Assembly (NCBI GenBank): GCA_964503335.1
Contig: CAZCZZ010000005.1
Location: 41,465-105,464, forward strand
Length of the DNA: 64,000 bases
Reading direction: 5' to 3'
DNA from: CAZCZZ01 sp964503335
Lineage (GTDB): Bacteria > Verrucomicrobiota > Kiritimatiellia > CAIVKH01
Translations under genes and position numbers: made by a program
The notes under the pieces: model-generated
What the model was told of the DNA's origin: nothing
The model's database searches: none
What the model saw: only the letters and a program-made list of their open reading frames with translations
Shown here: positions 60,576-64,000 of the stretch, piece by piece
How the letters are laid out: the number at the start of each line of letters is the position of its first letter
Numbering within the stretch: position 1 is the first letter of the stretch

Positions 60576-63500
60576 CTATGGTGACTCCGTGATACGGAAG
60601 GTGAAATACCGGTCCGGCCCCTTGATGCCGATCTGCCCATAGGGAACCGATTGGCTAACGACGTGAATCACATGATCGCCAACCACCGGAGACCAGATGG
60701 CGTCCGTATAGGAATGTTGGAATGCCATCCGGAATGGCTGAACCCCGTCGTCACCNNNNNNNNNNNNNNNNNNNNNNNNNNNNNNNNNNNNNNNNNNNNN
60801 NNNNNNNNNNNNNNNNNNNNNNNNNNNNNNNNNNNNNNNNNNNNNNNNNNNNNNNTACTTGCCCATGGCGAGATTCATGGAGAACGGCGCTTCGTGGTCG
60901 ATTCCATTCTCGTCACCGTCCACATACATGCGCGTCCATTTCGCAACAGTCGTGCTCCGCACCGTCATACGGATTTCAAGATTTGTCGTGGATAGGAGCG
61001 CATAGTTGATCACGGCGCCGTTTGTGATCGGATTGTAGCCAGGAACGGGCCTGTTCTGGTCGATGTTGAAAAGGACGAAGGCGTCGACAAGCGGCGTGAT
61101 CACGTTCGGGTCGGAACCGCGTTCGTACTCTTCGCGATTGCACAACCCGTCGCCATCGGCGTCGAGTTCCCCGCCGGAAACTCCGTGCGCCGTCTCCCAA
61201 AGGTCCGCCATGCCGTCGCCATCGGCATCCGTCAGGTCGTACTGGTTCGTGATAGAGAACTTCAGCTCGGTGGTAATGCCGGGAATGCCAGCCGGCCATT
61301 CTGCCGTGATTCCGACAACCTCCATCGTGTGCGTCCCGACCACAGGAATCCAGTGTGAGTAATAGTCGCCTCCGTAAAGGTTGCACTCATAGGGATAGTA
61401 GCTGTCCCACCGGTCGGCCTGGTCCCCATTCACCACAAAGCGAACCCTCTCGACCACGGAGGTCTCCAGGACAAGGGCACGGATGCTCACGTTGGTGGTT
61501 GGCAACAGCGCCAGGTTGATCACGCAGTCGTTCGTCATCGGATTGTAGGCGGCGAAGGGCATGTGCTGGTCGTCATTCATCAAGACCAGCTGCGGGACCA
61601 CGGGCGTCGCCTCCTGTGGGTCCGTGCCCAACTGGAACTCCTGGATGTTCAGCAGTCCATCATGATCCGGATCGGCGTGGGCGTCGGATGCGTCATCGGG
61701 ATTGAGGCCATGGCGTATTTCCCAGTCGTTCGGAATCGCGTCGCTGTCGCGGTCGTCCGCGCTCATCGACTCGCACAGGTCGCCATACCCGTCGCCATCG
61801 CTGTCCAGCTGGTTCGCATTCGATGCGGAAGGACAATTGTCGGACACGTCCGCAATGCCGTCACCGTCCTGGTCAGCGCCAACCGGGACCAGCGCATACG
61901 AGAGCGTTCCCTCGTCGAACGTGATCCGGTAGTCGCCGTTCAACACGCCGTGCACGACGATATTTGTCGCGTTGACTTCCGCTTGCTGCCCAGCTACGGG
62001 CGCGGTCGTGTCCGTCTGATCCAGGTCGCCAAGCACCTGCTGTCCGTTCTTCAAGAAGCGGTACACGGCGCCCGTGGACTGCGTGAAGGATTGCGCGCAC
62101 ATCCATTGCTTCGGAGATGTACGGGTCATCACCAGCGGATTCGTGGAGAAGCTGCCGACGATGCTCATCGTTTCACCATCCGGCCTGACACCAACCGTCA
62201 CGACAGCCGGCGTTGAGGTCAGACCCTCGTTGTCGCTTATCGCATACGCAAAGCTCACTGATCCGGTGAAGCCCCACACCGGTGCGTATACAAGGCTAGT
62301 ACCACTGGTAGTTACGCTCCCTCTGGCGGGCTGGGTTATCAGAACCGGAAGGACGCCCGACAAGCCGCTGTCGTCCGAATCGTTGGCGAGCACGGCAATC
62401 GAGACGGGCTTGCCCTCCAGTGTCTGCACCACGTCGGCGACGGCGACGGGTGCCTGGTTCGGGCCAAGCACGGTGATCACCACGGTTCGTCGCGACTCAA
62501 GCACGCCATCGGATGCGACAAACTCCACCGTATAGGCGCCTGTCTGGCCAGCGCCCGGCGTCCAATGGAAGGAAGCTTTCCCATTGCCATCATCCTNNNN
62601 NNNNNNNNNNNNNNNNNNNNNNNNNNNNNNNNNNNNNNNNNNNNNNNNNNNNNNNNNNNNNNNNNNNNNNNNNNNNNNNNNNNNNNNNNNNNNNNNATCG
62701 ATCTGCTTGCCGTCTGCATCGCGCGCCGCAGATTGAACAAGCTTGCCGGCCAGATCCTGCCGCTGGATCTCCGCCCAAGCCGCGCCGGGCGTCGAGGGCA
62801 TCGTGAATGTGTAAGTCTGCACACCGTCCTGCTGTGACACGAAGGACAACGAACTCTGCAAGGAAAGATCGGTGACGGCGCTGTCGATGGCATCCGATTC
62901 AAACACCTTTAGATAAGAAACAGCGTTTGGCAGCGGCTGGCCGTTCGCATCCTTGGACACATTCTTCGCGAGGAAATCGCGGATCTTGTCACGTCCCGGA
63001 AGATCCACCACGACCTCGCGCACCAGGAGGTGAGTGTTCACGGCGCGGATGAGCGAGGTCAGTTGCCCGCCGAGTTCCGTGGCGTGTTGATACGTGGCCT
63101 CCAGGCTGACAAAGCGACCCATCAGCGTGGTGACCATTTTCCAGGCAGCGACTTTTGAACGCGACGGCTCGATGTCGCCGAACGCGACAAGCAGGCTCTT
63201 CGTCGCGGGCTGGTCATTGACCTCGCTGCCGAGGATCTCGAAACCCACGAGCAGTCCCTGCTCGTTTTCGACAATGCGGGGCTGAGCCGACTGGATCTTC
63301 AGATTCCTCGCCGCGCCGTGACCGTCGTTGCGCACGCGCACACCTAGCGAATACGGGACCACGGGTTCAATCTCTTCGGTCAGGGGATCGTCGCCCAGCA
63401 CATACTCCGGAATGAAGTAGTCGAGGCTAAGGTCGGGCATGGGCTTCACATAGATCGCATCCGGCACCACGTCGTTCGTCGTGACTTCACCGCCGAGTTT

Positions 63501-63944
63501 GTAGGTCAACCGTGCGCCGACGTAATACAGCTCGCCCGCGGGATTGGCCCCGCCCGCGCCCGGCGCGGGGACGATCAGCCAATGAATGTCCGCCGTCGTG
63601 GAAGAGGCCACTTTCCCATTGCCCGCAACGTTCGCAATACCACTCATCGACGACGTGCGGATGAAGAACCTGTAGAGCGGGCTGGTCTGGGAGGAATCGC
63701 TCGTGGCCAGCACCGCGTTTCCCGCCTTGTCCCTGAACTGTACGTCCACGCGGACGTCTTCCAGCGTGTGGCCCGATGCGTTCTCGATGGTCATGTTGGC
63801 GTCGAAGGCCTGACGCTCGAAACTGACCTCCTGGTCGATCTGGATCTTCACGCGGGCACAGAGCGTTTCTTCCGCCGTCGCCAGGCGTACACACAGAAGA
63901 AGCAAGGCTGTGGCACATTGAATGGATTTCATAGTCGTCCTCAT
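60576..63944 (-). CDS. Large secreted multidomain protein with Ca-binding-type repeats
   Basis: About 1,122 residues as assembled, crossed by two 100-N gaps. ATG 63944 overlaps the preceding stop (ATGA); ATG 63932 has AGGA upstream and may be used instead. Signal peptide CATALLLLCVRLATA. N-terminal Ig-like CARDB-type region, then an Ig-like domain and a cadherin-like stretch (AVADVVQTLEGKPVSIAVLANDSDD). Next is a module like those of amylase gene 2 (VVHGVLNGDYRITFDEGTL, about 61890-62185). Several thrombospondin-3/dockerin-like DxDGDG segments follow (ADQDGDGIADVSDNCP, LDADGDGLCNREEY). Two similar C-terminal domains (NPMTNDCVINLALLPTTN, NPITNGAVINYALLSTTN) finish the protein. Extracellular; activity unknown. 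Confidence 0.75.
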   Translation of the reverse strand: MRTTMKSIQCATALLLLCVRLATAEETLCARVKIQIDQEVSFERQAFDANMTIENASGHTLEDVRVDVQFRDKAGNAVLATSDSSQTSPLYRFFIRTSSMSGIANVAGNGKVASSTTADIHWLIVPAPGAGGANPAGELYYVGARLTYKLGGEVTTNDVVPDAIYVKPMPDLSLDYFIPEYVLGDDPLTEEIEPVVPYSLGVRVRNDGHGAARNLKIQSAQPRIVENEQGLLVGFEILGSEVNDQPATKSLLVAFGDIEPSRSKVAAWKMVTTLMGRFVSLEATYQHATELGGQLTSLIRAVNTHLLVREVVVDLPGRDKIRDFLAKNVSKDANGQPLPNAVSYLKVFESDAIDSAVTDLSLQSSLSFVSQQDGVQTYTFTMPSTPGAAWAEIQRQDLAGKLVQSAARDADGKQIDXXXXXXXXXXXXXXXXXXXXXXXXXXXXXXXXXXDDGNGKASFHWTPGAGQTGAYTVEFVASDGVLESRRTVVITVLGPNQAPVAVADVVQTLEGKPVSIAVLANDSDDSGLSGVLPVLITQPARGSVTTSGTSLVYAPVWGFTGSVSFAYAISDNEGLTSTPAVVTVGVRPDGETMSIVGSFSTNPLVMTRTSPKQWMCAQSFTQSTGAVYRFLKNGQQVLGDLDQTDTTAPVAGQQAEVNATNIVVHGVLNGDYRITFDEGTLSYALVPVGADQDGDGIADVSDNCPSASNANQLDSDGDGYGDLCESMSADDRDSDAIPNDWEIRHGLNPDDASDAHADPDHDGLLNIQEFQLGTDPQEATPVVPQLVLMNDDQHMPFAAYNPMTNDCVINLALLPTTNVSIRALVLETSVVERVRFVVNGDQADRWDSYYPYECNLYGGDYYSHWIPVVGTHTMEVVGITAEWPAGIPGITTELKFSITNQYDLTDADGDGMADLWETAHGVSGGELDADGDGLCNREEYERGSDPNVITPLVDAFVLFNIDQNRPVPGYNPITNGAVINYALLSTTNLEIRMTVRSTTVAKWTRMYVDGDENGIDHEAPFSMNLAMGKXXXXXXXXXXXXXXXXXXXXXXXXXXXXXXXXXXGDDGVQPFRMAFQHSYTDAIWSPVVGDHVIHVVSQSVPYGQIGIKGPDRYFTFRITESP
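60756..60855. other. Assembly gap (100 N)
   Basis: Exactly 100 N inside the secreted protein gene. Confidence 0.95.
62597..62696. other. Assembly gap (100 N)
   Basis: Exactly 100 N inside the same gene. Confidence 0.95.
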
Positions 63945-64000
63945 TTCACATCGACCAGGGTGACGGTGCAGGTATCGATCGTTCCGGGGACTGCGCTCCC
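63941..64000 (-). CDS. C-terminal end of an upstream gene (partial)
   Basis: The last 19 codons (GSAVPGTIDTCTVTLVDVK) and TGA of a minus-strand gene that begins outside the window. The stop overlaps the start of the next gene (ATGA), so the two are probably one operon. Too short to identify. Confidence 0.6.
   Translation of the reverse strand, partial: GSAVPGTIDTCTVTLVDVK

Overview
The window looks like a chromosomal segment of a high-GC member of the Verrucomicrobiota/Kiritimatiellota side of the PVC group. This is an inference from very large secreted proteins built of DUF11, SdrD-B-like, PKD and thrombospondin-3-like modules, from a C-terminal domain of the 'GRTYFLQ.STNL' type, and from the rpmH-rnpA-yidD-yidC order. 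No 16S gene is present. Four runs of exactly 100 N (10028, 36968, 60756, 62597) are scaffold gaps, so this is a draft assembly.

Layout. 1-12.7 kb: one giant minus-strand secreted repeat protein whose C-terminus lies outside the window. 12.98-17.94 kb (+): a six-gene, fully overlapping operon for a radical-SAM-modified peptide (PqqD-like, radical SAM/SPASM, 61-aa precursor-like peptide, HPr-kinase-like P-loop protein, polytopic glycosyltransferase-like protein, ferredoxin-NADP reductase-like flavoprotein). 18.03-24.60 kb (-): a convergent, fully overlapping eight-gene operon (PqqD-like with a precursor-like tail, HPr-kinase-like, two GT2, nucleotidyltransferase-like, AEC permease, Wzx-type flippase, MazG-like). 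25.3-30.0 kb: secreted metalloprotease. About 30.3 kb: tRNA-Glu. 30.4-37.1 kb: membrane glycosyltransferase-like protein, two PilZ proteins, a secreted hydrolase and a PAS sensor kinase/NarL regulator pair. 37.3-41.4 kb: rfbC, rfbA, yidC, yidD, rnpA, rpmH. 41.6-45.1 kb (+): nucleoside-kinase-like protein, a membrane-anchored cytochrome P450, a 34-aa precursor-like peptide and a terminator. 45.2-55.4 kb: two paralogous GH13 amylase-type enzymes flanking a lipoprotein and an HrpB helicase. 55.6-64 kb: signal peptidase I, a large secreted lyase-like/propeller protein, a SEC-C protein and a secreted multidomain protein.

The most interesting content is three peptide candidates that share a 'P-x-[I/L]'-centred segment: RKPYVEPVITR in the 61-mer, RKPYTAPALER in the tail of the second PqqD, and EPAIETY in the 34-mer. 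In the first operon the precursor ends in Ser and is translationally coupled to an HPr-kinase-like gene, which recalls C-terminal serine phosphorylation by HPrK homologues in some lasso-peptide clusters.

Two families of non-coding signals recur. One is a pair of 15-bp palindromes (TTCCAANNNTTGGAA) always separated by exactly 17 bp, with four copies, one inside a coding sequence. The other is a set of GTAAA..TTTAC palindromes upstream of both amylase genes, with a related one upstream of the lyase-like gene, which look like operators of a carbohydrate regulon.
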